64,000 nucleotides of DNA from positions 806,001 through 870,000 of the forward strand of contig JAGTWJ010000019.1 in NCBI GenBank assembly GCA_020064725.1, read 5' to 3'. This document shows, in pieces, positions 11,068-23,288 of the stretch. The notes beneath the pieces were generated by a model. It saw only the letters and a list, made by a program, of their open reading frames with translations. It made no database searches and was not told the origin of the DNA. Positions within the stretch are counted from its first letter, which is position 1. Every line of letters starts with the position of its first letter. A program made the position numbers and the translations under genes. The DNA comes from Drechslerella dactyloides. Its lineage: Eukaryota > Ascomycota > Orbiliomycetes > Orbiliales > Orbiliaceae.

Positions 11068-12666
11068 GTAGACGATTTTATGGTGTTTTTGGTCACAGTT
11101 GTGTAAACGGATGACGTGGAATTTTTGCATTAGGCAACTGCAATTTGTGACGGTGTGGTATATCGGGCACAAGCACGTGGCATTCGGAGTTTTGGATGAT
11201 CAGATAGTGGGAACAACATCGCGATATCGGTATATTCTGAGATAGAGGGTCGGCAGTATATTTCGTGCATGTGGCGTTGGCGTCATTGAGCATGCATTTT
11301 AGGTAATCTAGATGTATCTACAGTTACATACTCGCTTAAACACGGATGGATATATACTTCTATGGCATGCACGCATGCATGAGATTAAGATCAGAAGGTA
11401 ATAGAGGGGGAGTCACGCGTCGATCGACGGAATAGAGCTGAGAGGCTGGCTCAAGCGCTTGCGGCACGTACGCCGGCAGCTTAATATTGTTAATATTGTT
11501 AACGACAGTGTAAGAAGATGAAAATGTCAAAATCGATCACCAGTAAGTAAGGGGAGCGAGACCATGTAACGGGAAATATTCAAGCAGGTTCAGAAGGGAA
11601 GCACTGGAAACGAAAGCGAGAAAGCTAGATCATGTTGTCATGAGTAGAGATGTAGGAAATGGAAATTCATAAGACACTCCCAAAAGCCCGCAAGATAAAC
11701 ACCACAGATCACCGAAATATGCATAGCCATGACGTTCGTTGAATGTACCCACGCTAGTAAAAAAGACTCCAGATCAGATCGTAACAATGAAAGTCAAAGG
11801 AAAATCCAAAGCTGACGATAGTTAAGAGAAAGAAGTAAAGGAATATGCGAATCCAAAGTGACCCCACGAGAATATATGATCAAGTTAGAACTCCAGCCCA
11901 ATGTGTTTCGTAGTACGTGTATGAAGTTGGCTCTTCCCACAAACCCATATATTTTTCTGTCGTTTTCTTCATGCATGTAGTGGTTTTGACTTGCCAAAGA
12001 GAAGAGTGAAAAAGAATATAGACTTTCCCTCGGATGAGAAAACACCCTGCGAACGCCCTCGCTGCCCTTACTTAGACCAAATCCATCAATTCAGAACAGG
12101 GGCGTTCCACAGACGGTGTAGTAGGTGTACGTGGCAAAAAGGCGAAGGCACCCCGTGGAGTACTCCAAAAAATTAAGAAAACCCTGCTATTTTTTTGTCG
12201 AAATGGCCATGCAATCCGTTGATTGATGAAAGTTTAGCTTACGACGTAGGGAGTGGAGGACGTGAGTATACAGGCCATCTGTAAGCAAGGTGTGGAATCG
12301 CGTGAGAGCGTAGAAGGCACGAGGGAAAATCTCGGATTAACCCTTTTACGGAGCAATATCGGCGGAAATGTTCAGAAACAAGTATGGACAACCCTACAGT
12401 CGTACTGATCCCAGTTATACTCTTCCAGCGAGTTTTCCAGCGCACACAGACGAAGCCATTAGGTCCATCCACGTACACGAGTCAAGCAAGCAGGAAGAAT
12501 ACGGAAAGGGTGACAATACAATAGTTGGGTATTGCAGCATACTGTCACGAGAAACTCCACGGATTCTCCAACCCATCCGTATCTTCGTCGCCCCACGGCA
12601 ATTCCACTTACCCAAGTCACACAGATAGAGACACACGCACGCCCTCCTGACGTCCACAACATTCAC
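11068..12666. other. convergent intergenic region, no gene seen
   Basis: Lies between the 3' ends of FIG4 (plus) and the GNAT gene (minus). Short ORFs here have no recognisable similarity. It holds a GCATGC/ATGCAT palindrome cluster (about 11364-11382) and a short tandem of AATATTGTT near 11482-11500. Confidence 0.55.
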
Positions 12667-14146
12667 TTAAGCCTCTTTACCAGTCGGAACGGAGGTACAT
12701 ACCACGGGCTCCCTAACCATGATCTCCAACGGGATGGGAGCAGTGCCACGGTTGACGCGAGTGAGATAAACGCAGCGCTTGAACTCGAAGCCGAAACGCT
12801 CATATATCTTGCGGTTGTTGAGATGAGAGCTTTCGAGATAGCATGGCGCACCGGTCTTGTCGGCCTACAGCGGCTGTTAGCGATCTGTTCATGAAGCGAC
12901 AAAGCTCTGAAAGGCGTGAACTTACAATCTTCGTGACGTATTCGACCAATTTCCTGGAGTAGCCGAGCCCTCTCGCCGCAGGGAGCGTACCTAGAAAAGT
13001 CAAGTACCATGAACTTGGATCTCTATCACCCAGAATATCAACCCTATAAAATTAAAGGTCACACGCAACCCGGACCGCGAAGGGTCACACATAAGTGAAT
13101 TAGGATTTTCAAAGTCAAGTAGTGGGGGTTTTTTGGCTCACAGAACGAAAGAAGAGATTATCTCTTTCACGGTATGTATTAAATACCGGTCCAACATGAA
13201 ACGCTAAGCGTTGGACGGAAGGGGAGAGGGTGCCAGAGCAGATTCAGTGGCAATCTGTCCAGGTTGTAGATACTTGGTATTATGAGCTAAACCAAACACC
13301 TCGTGAAAATATCTTCTGCGGCCTTCTTTGGTGAGTTGATAGTACAATCTCCACATACCGCTCCGGAAGATTGACCAGTAGTCATCGTAGTCTTTTCCCG
13401 GGGGCATCCTGTCGATCATGGGTACATTAGCGGGTTTGTTTGCGCGAATGCGGGGCAAGGGCCCGTGGCATGCACGTGGAGACGGTAGTGGCTTACCATA
13501 GCGCGACACCCTCGTGGTTCTCGCCAATGCTTAAGACTAGTCCGTGCATGCAATGCGCGGCGACAACATACTCGCATATCTTGACGTGCAACTTGTACAG
13601 CTCTGCTTCCGTCCGGTGAGCGGCGTCTTCGGTGCGAAGCCAATAGAAGGACACCTCGTCATCCTTGAACGCTTCGGCAAGCGCCCTAGCGACAGCCTTG
13701 CATTCCTTCCAGCCGACAACGCGGACCTGGTGATTTCGAGCGCTTTCCTTCGAAGTTCGACTGGATGCACTCGAGAATGAACTCGACGGAGACGGAAGTG
13801 AAACTTCCTTCACGAGGATCATTTGCGAGACATTGAGCGGTGGTTTCGAGGGAGGTACGACGACGTTCAGAGGATTTGTTGCGACAGCTGATGTGCGCTT
13901 GACGTCGGAAGGAGGAAGTATTGGTGGGCGAGTATGGTGATGATCAGGAGGAGGAGTAGGAATAGATGCAGCATCAGGAGTCAAATTTGTCACTTTGAGA
14001 ACTTGAGTCTCATTCACCAAAGTACAATTTGAATTCGAAGTTGGATTCGGTTTCGAATTCGTAATTGTGGTCATGAGACCGGCGGCCGGAGTCGCCATGG
14101 CACAATTAGAATTTGGTTTTGGTTTACTCATAGTATTGGACGCCAT
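12667..14146 (-). CDS. GNAT-family N-acetyltransferase
   Basis: Four exons: 13497-14146, 13274-13408, 12926-13043 and 12667-12864, giving 366 aa. The first 130 or so residues are low-complexity (Asn/Ser/Thr/Pro-rich). A GNAT fold of the fungal COG0456-like type follows: KECKAVARALAEAFKDDEV (helix 1), VALWMPPGKDYDDYW, then HNTKVDILGDRDPSSWYLT leading into the acetyl-CoA-binding motif A, ARGLGYSRKL (about 285-294). The last exon carries the C-terminal strands PCYLESS, IYERFGFEF and PLEIMVRE. Such proteins transfer acetyl from acetyl-CoA to an amine; the substrate is unknown. The third intron-flanked junction spans 230 bp, longer than its neighbours, but the spliced frame gives the expected WYLTFLG strand. 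The TTG-initiated longer frame is rejected in favour of the ATG at 14146. Confidence 0.82.
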
Positions 14147-17100
14147 GATTGCAGGATTTCTCAACGATTGATAGATTGATTGAAACAGCAGTTATGATAA
14201 GAATTGACTTCTTTTCGAGTCTGATCTTTGGAATTGAACTGGTTGGAAGCAGCAGCAAGCTATCTCTAAATAAACTTAATATCCTTTCCGTTTGGCAGAG
14301 CCCCACAAAGAAAGAAGATAGAGTTGATTTGTCGGTATGCTGGTGGTGCCTAAGGTTGACAAGTGTCAAGAAAGGAATAAAAAAAGATCGAAGCTGAGAG
14401 CTGAGCCTTAAGAAGTTAGCCTGGTCTGCTGCCTCTTGGAGGTGGTGATAGTTTGTGGGAGGTTGGAGGTTGGTTGCGTTGTGGTGTGGTGTAGATTTTG
14501 GGTGCCTGTGCGGTGAGGACTAAACAGAAGGGAGGGTGGAAGGAATGTCGAGGGGCCATTTATAATTTGGAGCCCACCCAGAAGCAGGGAAGCAGGAGGG
14601 CAGGCGAAGACATCAGACACTAGCCAAGGAACTGGCGGGGAAATGTGACCTCGACATACTGGGTAGCTTCTCAAGCCAAAGCCATCGCTATCACAGCATT
14701 TGACTGGATACATCGTCCAACATTCCCCTCCGGGTTAGCTCGGTTCACGCCGGGCTGCCAATAAACTAGGAGTCTATTGACATTGCCCGTTCCGTCGAAT
14801 TGCGTATCGATACTGATCGGGTCCATATCGCTCTGTTCCGGCCTATCGCTGTCGTTACGACCCCACGTTGCAGCCAATGAGCTAGGGACGTGGATGTTTC
14901 CTGCAAGCTCGCAGAGCTCTTCATGCATGCAAGCCAAACGGCTTTCCTCATGCCTTCTAGACGGACAGGATTATCGTGCAAGTTGGCCTGTTCCTTTGAG
15001 GTTGTCGAACCCAACCGCGCAGCATGTTGGAAGCACAAACGATGGATCGCTGTGCTCAGACTTGTTCCACGATCCGGCCGGAGACCGGACACAAGATTCG
15101 CGCGGTGAAACCGGCATCTAGGTAACTCTCGATCGCTTTCCTGTAAAAGCCGTATCCTTCCGTAAGGTCTGCCGACTCGAGAAACCCCAGCTGGAGCAAT
15201 GAGCCCGCCGCCGCCGACGACAACGGACCCAAAAGTCCCCGCCTTACATCTGCTGATCGCCGGAACGTGAAGATATGCATCATGGAGAACACCAACCTTT
15301 CCTAAAACTGACTGGTAACGTTTCCTTGGAGCGGACATGCATCAAGGAGGTATCCACGGCACGCAAGGGAGGAACCTTGGTCACCGGATTCCGGATACGA
15401 ACCAATGCCATGTATACACGACGGATAGCATTCGGGACACCGTCAGCTGCTGCTCGCCCTGCCGTGTGCGACATCTAGGGGACCAGTCCTGTGCCCTATG
15501 CTGCATCAATGGAATAATCGCATTTCGATTCGAAGGTTGGCGAAAAGACGATCTACGGAAGCCGCAGATGTCGCCAGTTTCAAGCCAGCGCTCAGATTCG
15601 ATCCGGTCTGGGGACGATAGGTTGGTGGCGTGTGCATTCAGGACAAGTGCCGACAAGAAAGTGTGGGCCAAAGCTTCCTGCAATTGGGGGAAGGGATCCC
15701 TGCTGGTGATCATAAGTGGGTCACCTGCATGGCATGGACGTGGGGTATTACGCTGGAGAAGCCCTTCCGATGGCTTTCTTGAACCTGCGCGCGAGGCTCC
15801 AAAACATCACGAATCGCGGCTGATTTGTCGACTGCAACTCAAGCCTTTAGAAGCTATTAGCAACTAATGACCTCTTCGGTAGCTGATTTGGCTAGAGCTT
15901 GCATAAAGTTGGCTATTAGCTGCTTGATATGAGTCCGCGTGATGAGATCGGTGAGTTTACGTACGCAGCTGCTGTGTTTGATCACATTGCCCTGGTGCTA
16001 TCGTAACACGCTGGGCGGAAGATGCTTTAGCTCCAACCTAGCGGATCAGAAGCTCTCCTTCGGATCTGTGTTTCGGTTCGACATTCTCTGACCCTTGTTC
16101 TCTGTAAGTTCCGTAGGAAAGTTTAAAGGAAATCCGCGACCGAAAGTTGCATAGGCGTTTGGAAGTCGAGATAACTGAACGCCAAGGCCAAGGATCGGAT
16201 TAGGAGACAGAGATGTCTGCCCATGTCCGAAACCTATCTGAATCGTCCGCACGCTCGCTATCAGCAAGCAGATCAGAAACAGAAGGGAAAAGGGACCGGG
16301 CGCAACGTGCGTCGTACGTATTGTGAACCCCCACGCCGGTTGGAATGTTGATTAGGTACAAGCCGAACGATGTGACCAATGCAATCGTCGCGGGCCTGTG
16401 CAGGAAAGCAACTGCAGATTGCTTTCCATGAGCCCCGAGTTAACTTTGCAGGTGGCGCTGCTGGGGAGAGGGAAGAGAAGTCGCGGGCGAATCCGTGTGA
16501 GCCTCGACATCACGTTCGGTCTTTGAGCTTCTGATGTTGCTAGCAAGCCTCGGAATGCAGATGCAAGGTGTCAGCATGCATCTCCCAGGACTGTGCGCAT
16601 CTGATCGTCCAGCTGCGTTAACGGCGGCAAGAAAGAATATACAGAGGTACGTACGCTAATGCATGACCTGCGAATGCGCTTGCCCATTGAAGTATTGTTA
16701 TGGGACGTGCATTTGCATTTGATGATATCATTCGGAGTGTTGAACGGACGTCTGCATGACGAACCGATCAAGGTACCTGATACCGCATGACAGGTGGAAA
16801 TGAAGCGACGGAGCGGATGCGTATCGTCCCTGGAAGGAAGGTGCCGATGGCGGGCTAGTCCAGGTTATGAATGCCGTATAGTCTTTCCGCCTCTCATATG
16901 TTCATTCAGGGGAACAAAGTTGCTCATTAAACGTTTTGTCAGAGATGCATCTAAGTGATTTATGCTTAGTAGCAAATAAACCATCTCATGTCGCACAGCA
17001 TATGATTGCAGAGGAAACAAACATCTCTCCAGCATGATGGCAATAGTTGAGACGCATGACGCAGGAAGAAGTAAATCCAGAGAACCATAAAGAAACCCCT

Positions 17101-17410
17101 AACGCAAGGCAATTCGTTCTACTTCCTCCAGTACCAGATCTAGAAATTGAAGTTTATGGGCTGTAGTTTTAAACGTTTTCACACTTTTCTCTACGAACAA
17201 GCTGCAATGCATCGGTACTCATTAATATTAAACTATATATTAGGTATACCGAATCAAAAAATTCGACGAGAGGCAAACACCATAAATCCTGCACAGCACT
17301 ACCTTAAGATTACGCGTCGGTGTAGCTGATTGGCAAATAAGTATCTACTTTAAAGCTTTCCGCGATCGTTGTTGTATATCAAATGCGTGCGAGCATTGGA
17401 GGCCGCCACG
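14147..17410. other. gene-poor 3.3-kb interval
   Basis: Lies between the GNAT start (minus) and the 3' end of IDI1 (minus). The left 500 bp should be the GNAT promoter and 5' UTR. Several ORFs of 60-190 codons overlap in all frames around 14.7-15.9 kb, none with a recognisable domain, consistent splice structure or codon bias like the genes around. One TGCATGCA is at 14924. I see no gene I can support; a diverged lineage-specific gene or noncoding transcript is not excluded. Confidence 0.45.
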
Positions 17411-18570
17411 TCACAGCATACGACGGATCTCCTGCTCATTTGTGAAAGCCGATAGGTCGTTGAGATTAGCCCACCAACCGAAGAGCATGGTCTCACAAAT
17501 CAGCTTGAACCAAGGAGTGAAACCGAGCTTCGGGTCTTTGAACATTGTCTTCAACTCCTCCGCCGTAACGTATTTCGTATCCTTGACTTCGTTGGGATTC
17601 GGTTTGGTATCAACCTTTGCTTGAATGAAGAGAATGTAGTCAACTACGCCACCGCAGCGGGTTACACATATCAGCGTATATCCAGTAATAATCGGCCGCT
17701 CACCTGACTGTCTGTTTAATTTACGCGGAAAGCTGCAGCGTGGCGACCCAAAAAGGACGACCCAACCCGAAGCTTCATGCATTTCCGGAATTGCGGTCTT
17801 GGGGGCGGGGGCTTACTTTCGTGTTCGCCCCACAGACCATCACTGGGAGCTTTATAGTGGATTCTCGTGAGGAATTCGAATTTGTCCAACGGTACTTGTT
17901 TCGCTGGAATCCCAAGCTCTTGGTCGAGCTTACGTTGAGCTGCCCTGCGGACCCCAAGGACTGCGGCCTCAAGTGTATCACCAGTCTCACCAGGGATACC
18001 AAGAGGATGGGAGCAGCAAGTATTTGTCCAAAGCCCTGTATCCATCACATGAATACATTAGCATGTCGCAGTTCGTAAAGTTTCGAGGATTTTGACATAC
18101 CAGGGAACGTGATCTTCTCGTCAGCTCTCTGCTGGAGAAGCAGGCGACCCTCTGGGTCGAACAGGAAGACTGAGAATGCTCGGTGGAGGAGGCCTTTGTC
18201 AATGTTTGCCATCAAGTGACCTGCATTTTCTGACTTGTTAGCGCATCGGTGACAATAGAGCGCCTGCATGGAAGTTACGAGGCCTCAATGCAGGATGATG
18301 AGGCTGCATGTGGGGGGAATGTATAAACTTACACGTCTTCTTCGACGCGCTCCCAATAGGTTTGTCATCCTCGTCGAGGACGATACAGACCTCGTCCATG
18401 AGACGCACTTGCTCTGCATCGTAACCGTCTAGTTCTGAGCTTTGGGCCGCAGATTCGCCAAGGGATGTATTTATCTCAGGGAACAGCTGACGCATGTTCT
18501 CAGCCGTGATACGCAGCGTTCCTAGCGGCTGAGCAGCCGTCTGGGTGCTTGTGGTCGTGGCAGTGGCCAT
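17411..18570 (-). CDS. IDI1: isopentenyl-diphosphate delta-isomerase
   Basis: Four exons: 18333-18570, 18101-18220, 17817-18035 and 17411-17643, giving 269 aa. It interconverts IPP and DMAPP in the mevalonate/isoprenoid pathway that feeds sterols, prenyl groups and terpenes. The NUDIX fold is complete: CHLMANIDKGLLHRAFSVFL, LLLQQRADEKITFPGLWTN, the catalytic cysteine region TNTCCSHPL (about C127), the AVLGVRRAAQRKLDQELGI NUDIX-box helix, and the metal-binding WGEHE (about 188-192) joined by splicing to IDYILF. Junctions 1-3 each restore a conserved family motif, which supports them even though intron 3 is 173 bp. The product ends with PWFKLICETMLFGWW plus a short tail. It is divergent from RIO2 across 0.9 kb. 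Confidence 0.95.
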
Positions 18571-19468
18571 TGCGGTGGGTTTTGCGTGTAGCGAGATTAT
18601 GAGTAATGCTTGTATGCCGTAACCTGGTCTCGAGGCTCGTCGGCTAGATTTCCGCCGTCAAATGCACAGTCCTTCGGAAGGAGAAGGCAGGGAATGCTGC
18701 AATCAATATCCTTTAATCGTCTCGACTGGTTGATGCTTTAGCCTTCGAATCCTGTGATAAGTGAAAGGTCAGAGACGAAGGGGGTCAATTATAGGCAGGA
18801 GGCGAACTAGCTCAAAACGCGACCGCGCACGAAACACCAACAAAGATTTAATCGACGTCAACGTCGGGACTCCACAGAACCGAGCAAGGAAGCCGCCAAC
18901 CGATTGCAACAAGGCAAAGGAGATGCGAATACATACCCGATCACGTGCCTTTCGCCGGAGATCGAGCGCGAGCGTAGATAACGGTAACGGTGAACTGAAA
19001 AAACCTTGTGAGGCGCCAACTTAGCTGCAATCTTGTATTTACGTTCTTGCGAGTAACGTGGGCTATTGAACCCCGCTAGAGATTGACAGCAAGAATCAAG
19101 AGATCAAGCTTGCCTCGTATCCCTGGACGCGAGCCGGGCTAAGCTGCTGAAGCTCGCTTCGGTATCCCAAAATCGGGCCGGACAGGGCCGCCGTTAGCTG
19201 TCGGTCGGTGCTTTACTGGGGTAAAAAAGTTTCGATGTCTGCGCCGGCGACCGACCCACCGAACAAACGTCAAATTTGCGATACGTGCGCCATCCATCAA
19301 TCTCGCCCAGCACCAGCCACAGACGTCGCCCGAACGGTTCCTCGAACGGAGCTATCCACCCTGTAGGACGCCCGAGCCCTCGTTATCGAGACCGGTCATC
19401 GTCACTTTTTGCGACCCCGCTGTCCGATACCTCACTGGAAAGGTTGGCCGACAGGCTAGGTAGCGACA
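18571..19468. other. divergent intergenic region IDI1/RIO2
   Basis: An 898-bp region between the divergent start codons of IDI1 and RIO2. It should contain both promoters. ORFs here have Arg-rich random composition; no gene is seen. Confidence 0.5.
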
Positions 19469-20987
19469 ATGAAGCTGGATACCCACGCAATCCGCTACCT
19501 AACTGCTGAGGATTGGCGAGTCCTCACGGCTGTATGTGTACCACTTGAACCTCGGAACGTGATGGCAAGACATTGTCCGGAAACTGAATCTTGGGTCTAA
19601 TGTTGGGATGAATATAGGTTGAGATGGGAAGCAAAAACCACGAAGTCGTCCCCACGCCACTGATATCTCAGATTTCCGGATTGCGAGGTGCAAGCGGCGT
19701 GAACAGAAGCATATCGAACCTGGCGAAAGTTGGTCTTATCGCCAAAGTCAAGAACGCGAAATGTACGACTTTCACAGTATACCCTTGTCCTGGTCTTTAC
19801 ACGCCCCGTCTCCACATGTCGTCCCGCCGGCACGAGCCCTGACGTGGCGTAGCTGACCTTGGAATTTTTGGGGCTCGCCTCATCTCGTAGACGACGGCTA
19901 CCGACTCACATACGGCGGCCTAGACTACCTAGCCTTGAACGCGTTTATCAAGCGGAAATCCATCTATTCCATCGGGAATCAGGTTGGCGTCGGGAAGGAG
20001 TCCGATATCTACGTAGTAGCCGATGAATCCGGGAAGCAGAGAATACTGAAGATACACCGGTAGGTAGACGTATCTTGTGCAACGATCGCGAAGAGACGCC
20101 TAATAGGCTCGTCCTTTTTGCGCTACCCAGGCTAGGTCGAATATCATTTAGGACGGTCAAGGCGAACCGGGACTATCTGCGGAATCGGAACGCTGCTAGT
20201 TGGATGTATATGTCCCGCCTCGCCGCGATGAAGGAGTTCGCATTCATGAAGGTATGGGTACAAGGACACTCGATTACACATACATACGAAAAGTCGATTT
20301 CTGTCAACCATGTTTACGGGAACGTGAAACAGGGTTGGTCAGACTAACATAACGGATGTCCACGATTAGGTTCTCAAGGACAGCGGGTTTCCAGTTCCCA
20401 CGCCAATAGACCAGGCGCGGCATTGCGTTCTTATGGAACTCATCGACTCCTATCCGCTCCGACAAGTTACATCAATAGCTGACCCGCCTAAGCTGTACGC
20501 CGATTTAATGGGCCTTATCCTACGTTTCGCTTCCGAGGGCCTCATTCACGGGGATTTCAATGAATTCAATATCCTGGTCCACGAAGAAACGCAGGAGCCG
20601 GTCGTTATTGACTTTCCCCAGATGGTGTCAATTGATCATCCTAACGCAGAGGAATACTTTGACCGGGATGTTCAATGCATCAAGACTTTCTTTGAGCGCA
20701 AATTCGGTTTTGTGAGTGACGAGGAGGGGCCATCCTGGCAGGACGTCAAGCGAAGTGGAAAGCTTGACATCCAGGTTGAAGCCAGCGGCTTCTCCAAAAA
20801 GCAAGCCAAAGAACTGGACAAATATCTGCAGCAGATCGCGAAGCTTGACGGGCCGGCAGAAGGCGAAGAAGCCGACGACAGTGAGGTCGCTTCCGCGGGT
20901 GACGAAGATAAAGAGCGGGAACAAGGCGATGCTGAAGACAAACCGGATAGCGCGATCAGCGAAGGTCATGAGGCCAATGAAAAATAA
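19469..20987 (+). CDS. RIO2: RIO2 atypical serine kinase/ATPase
   Basis: Five exons: 19469-19531, 19618-19762, 19891-20059, 20131-20251 and 20370-20987, giving 371 aa. Rio2 is needed for late cytoplasmic maturation of the 40S subunit (20S pre-rRNA processing). The first exon gives the conserved N-terminal winged helix start MKLDTHAIRYLTAEDWRVL, continued by EVVPTPLISQI and NLAKVGLIAKVKNAK. The kinase part has the nucleotide loop GVGKESDIYVV, the lysine in ILKIHRLGR, SFRTVKANRDY, the catalytic loop LIHGDFNEFNILV (D228, N233) and the metal-binding aspartate in VIDFPQMVS (D247). The C-terminus is an acidic, Glu/Asp-rich tail. All splice junctions restore family motifs. The small first exon of 63 nt would be easy to miss. 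Confidence 0.94.
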
Positions 20988-23288
20988 GGCTGATGTGCTA
21001 CTCCGCGCCTCGTTGCACGAGCGATGTTTGAGGCTACCGTATTTTTGGACCCGCACAAGCGCATTAGATCCTGCCCGAAAGCAACTTCATATGCCAAGTA
21101 CGGCACTTGGCAAGGTATTTGCGCTGTCCTGGTACTTTGGGTTCTCTAGTCGATCAATGGATGTGTCGTGGTGGATGGAATGATTGATTGCTCGACCTTA
21201 TTTTTGGAGACCATAACAATGATAGCAGTTCATGGCGCCCACGATTGGCCCGCCCCGCTGTTACCTTGATCGCCGTACCAGACGGTCCAACGCGCTCGAT
21301 CGGGAAGGGGAGCGGTCTGGACCTCTCCGGGTCTCCACTTTTACCTCACGGTACTAGGCTCCCTTGTCCAAAAGAAAACCATCCACATCAACGACCATGC
21401 TTTAGTCTCGGGTATGCTTGAAACTACGAAGGACCCAGGATAGGACAAACTTGAAAAAACTGTCGATATCCGCCGCGATAATGTCCGTTTTCTTTTTTCT
21501 GATCTTTCGAGCTTGTCTGTTGAAATTGTATATCATATTTTGAGGTCGAGACAAGGGCTAGCTGCGCCGCATGTCCCGTGTTGGAAAATATATATCAGAT
21601 TCCGGACGGTGACAGCGTTTCTGTCGCAGACTTACAGGGTTCAAGTTTTCCCTCGAGCTCTGGGCATACTGCGATGGTGTGCAGTAATTTGCGCGTGGTG
21701 CGCAGGTGAATGCATGCGTCAATTCAGGGAATCTCAGCCTCCCAGCGAACCAGATTTCATGGCGCAACTGAATGTCAAGGGCTACTCAAATTCCATTGCC
21801 TTGAACCAAGGGCTGCACCGCGGTACCAGGGTGTGGAATTTCTCGGGACAACGTGCATGTACTACGCTTTCTGTCACCGTGCATGCCGAAAGAAGCAACC
21901 TCAATTCTCTGTCGCTCCCAACTTGAAGCTTCGGAGCGCCCCCCGTATTTGGCAAAGGAAAGACAGAAGAATCTGGACGACTCGAGACTCCGGGTGGCGT
22001 TTCTAGCTATCGATATGCCAACCCGGGAAGATCTCCAACTAGGAACCATGAGCTGACATTAGTCTCAGGACCAGCAGCCGAAGTGACATCCACCGTGTCC
22101 GGAACTCAGTGGCCATGGTTTACACGCAAGCTGCAAACTCGGTCTATCCCGCAGAATAGTACGATGGACTTAAAATAAAATATCCTAATTTGCAACTACT
22201 CCGAACAGCTCTCAGGCTTAAACGAGGCATTTGCCGCCGAGTCATAACGTCAATTGGTCCACCAACTGCCCTGGGAGGCCGAACCGGGTGCAACGGGGTG
22301 CGTCCCGTTGTGTCCTATTTCTTTTCATGTCCCGGTATACGTATACAAGCAGTCTCGGGTAGTATGCTAGTCTCGCGATAGTATGCATGCACATATGCAC
22401 CAGACTCTCCTGTAAGCCAATTCGTCATGGAACGGAACGATGGATTACCTATTTTTCATCCGAACTATCGAATCAGAGGTCACACTCACCCTGAAGCTTT
22501 CCTTGTCTTCCGCGGCGAGACGTTTTCTCGCAGCCAGAAGGTGAGACGGCCAGACTGGATACCCGAGACCATCGTATTTTTGAGCCTGTCCTGCTTTCAG
22601 CTAAATGCTTGCATCCAATTACATGTCGCCTCTCCCGTGCCAGACCAGAAATATCGGCCTACCCCCAAGGCCACCGGGGACCAGAACCAGAACCTCAGGG
22701 GGCCGGCATACATGCAAGGCTTGGGAACATGATTTTAACTGAAGTACTCTTTCCCCATGTACTGGTCCTCGAAGAAAAGCTAATGATGAGATAGAGATGG
22801 CCTTGGGCTGCAAGCAACTGAAGCCGCTAAAGAAATTTCCCCATTCATTCACTCGCTCATGCAGCCGATTATGGCTTCTGCTCCATAGTAGTCAAGCATT
22901 ATAATAATATTCCTGGCACTCGGATCCCCTCTGCTTGTCCTGGGACATATAACTCTCTTCGCACCTGCACTTTCAGATTAACCCACTTCACAGACATCTT
23001 CTTCCCGTTCCCGTATTCACAACTCGCAAACCATAGCATCTAGGGTTTTCATGTTCCTATTGGGTAGTCGTTTTGACATCGCGCTTTCGCTTCGAGCTCG
23101 GCTGTGTAATGCTTTATTCTAAATCCCTGGACTAGGGTACTGACGTTCTATATCCGTCTTGCCCGGGCTTCTGGTGGTTTCGCAGGGCAAGCAGCAGTTC
23201 GAAGATCTTGCGGGAAAGTTCCGGCTTCCTGTAAACTTGCAGCTTCTTAGAATCCTTCGCCTTCGTTCAGCAATCGAAATCGACACTA
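20988..23288. other. gene-poor 2.3-kb interval
   Basis: Between RIO2 and the RRM protein gene, both on plus. No ORF with recognisable content. The right part presumably contains the RRM gene promoter and 5' UTR. It contains copies of a TAGTCTCG motif at 21403-21410 and 22368-22375, and one TGCATGCA at 22384. Confidence 0.5.

Noticed and set aside
14766..15338. 190-codon minus-strand ORF
   Set aside because: Other frames in the same place are equally open and none shows conserved motifs.
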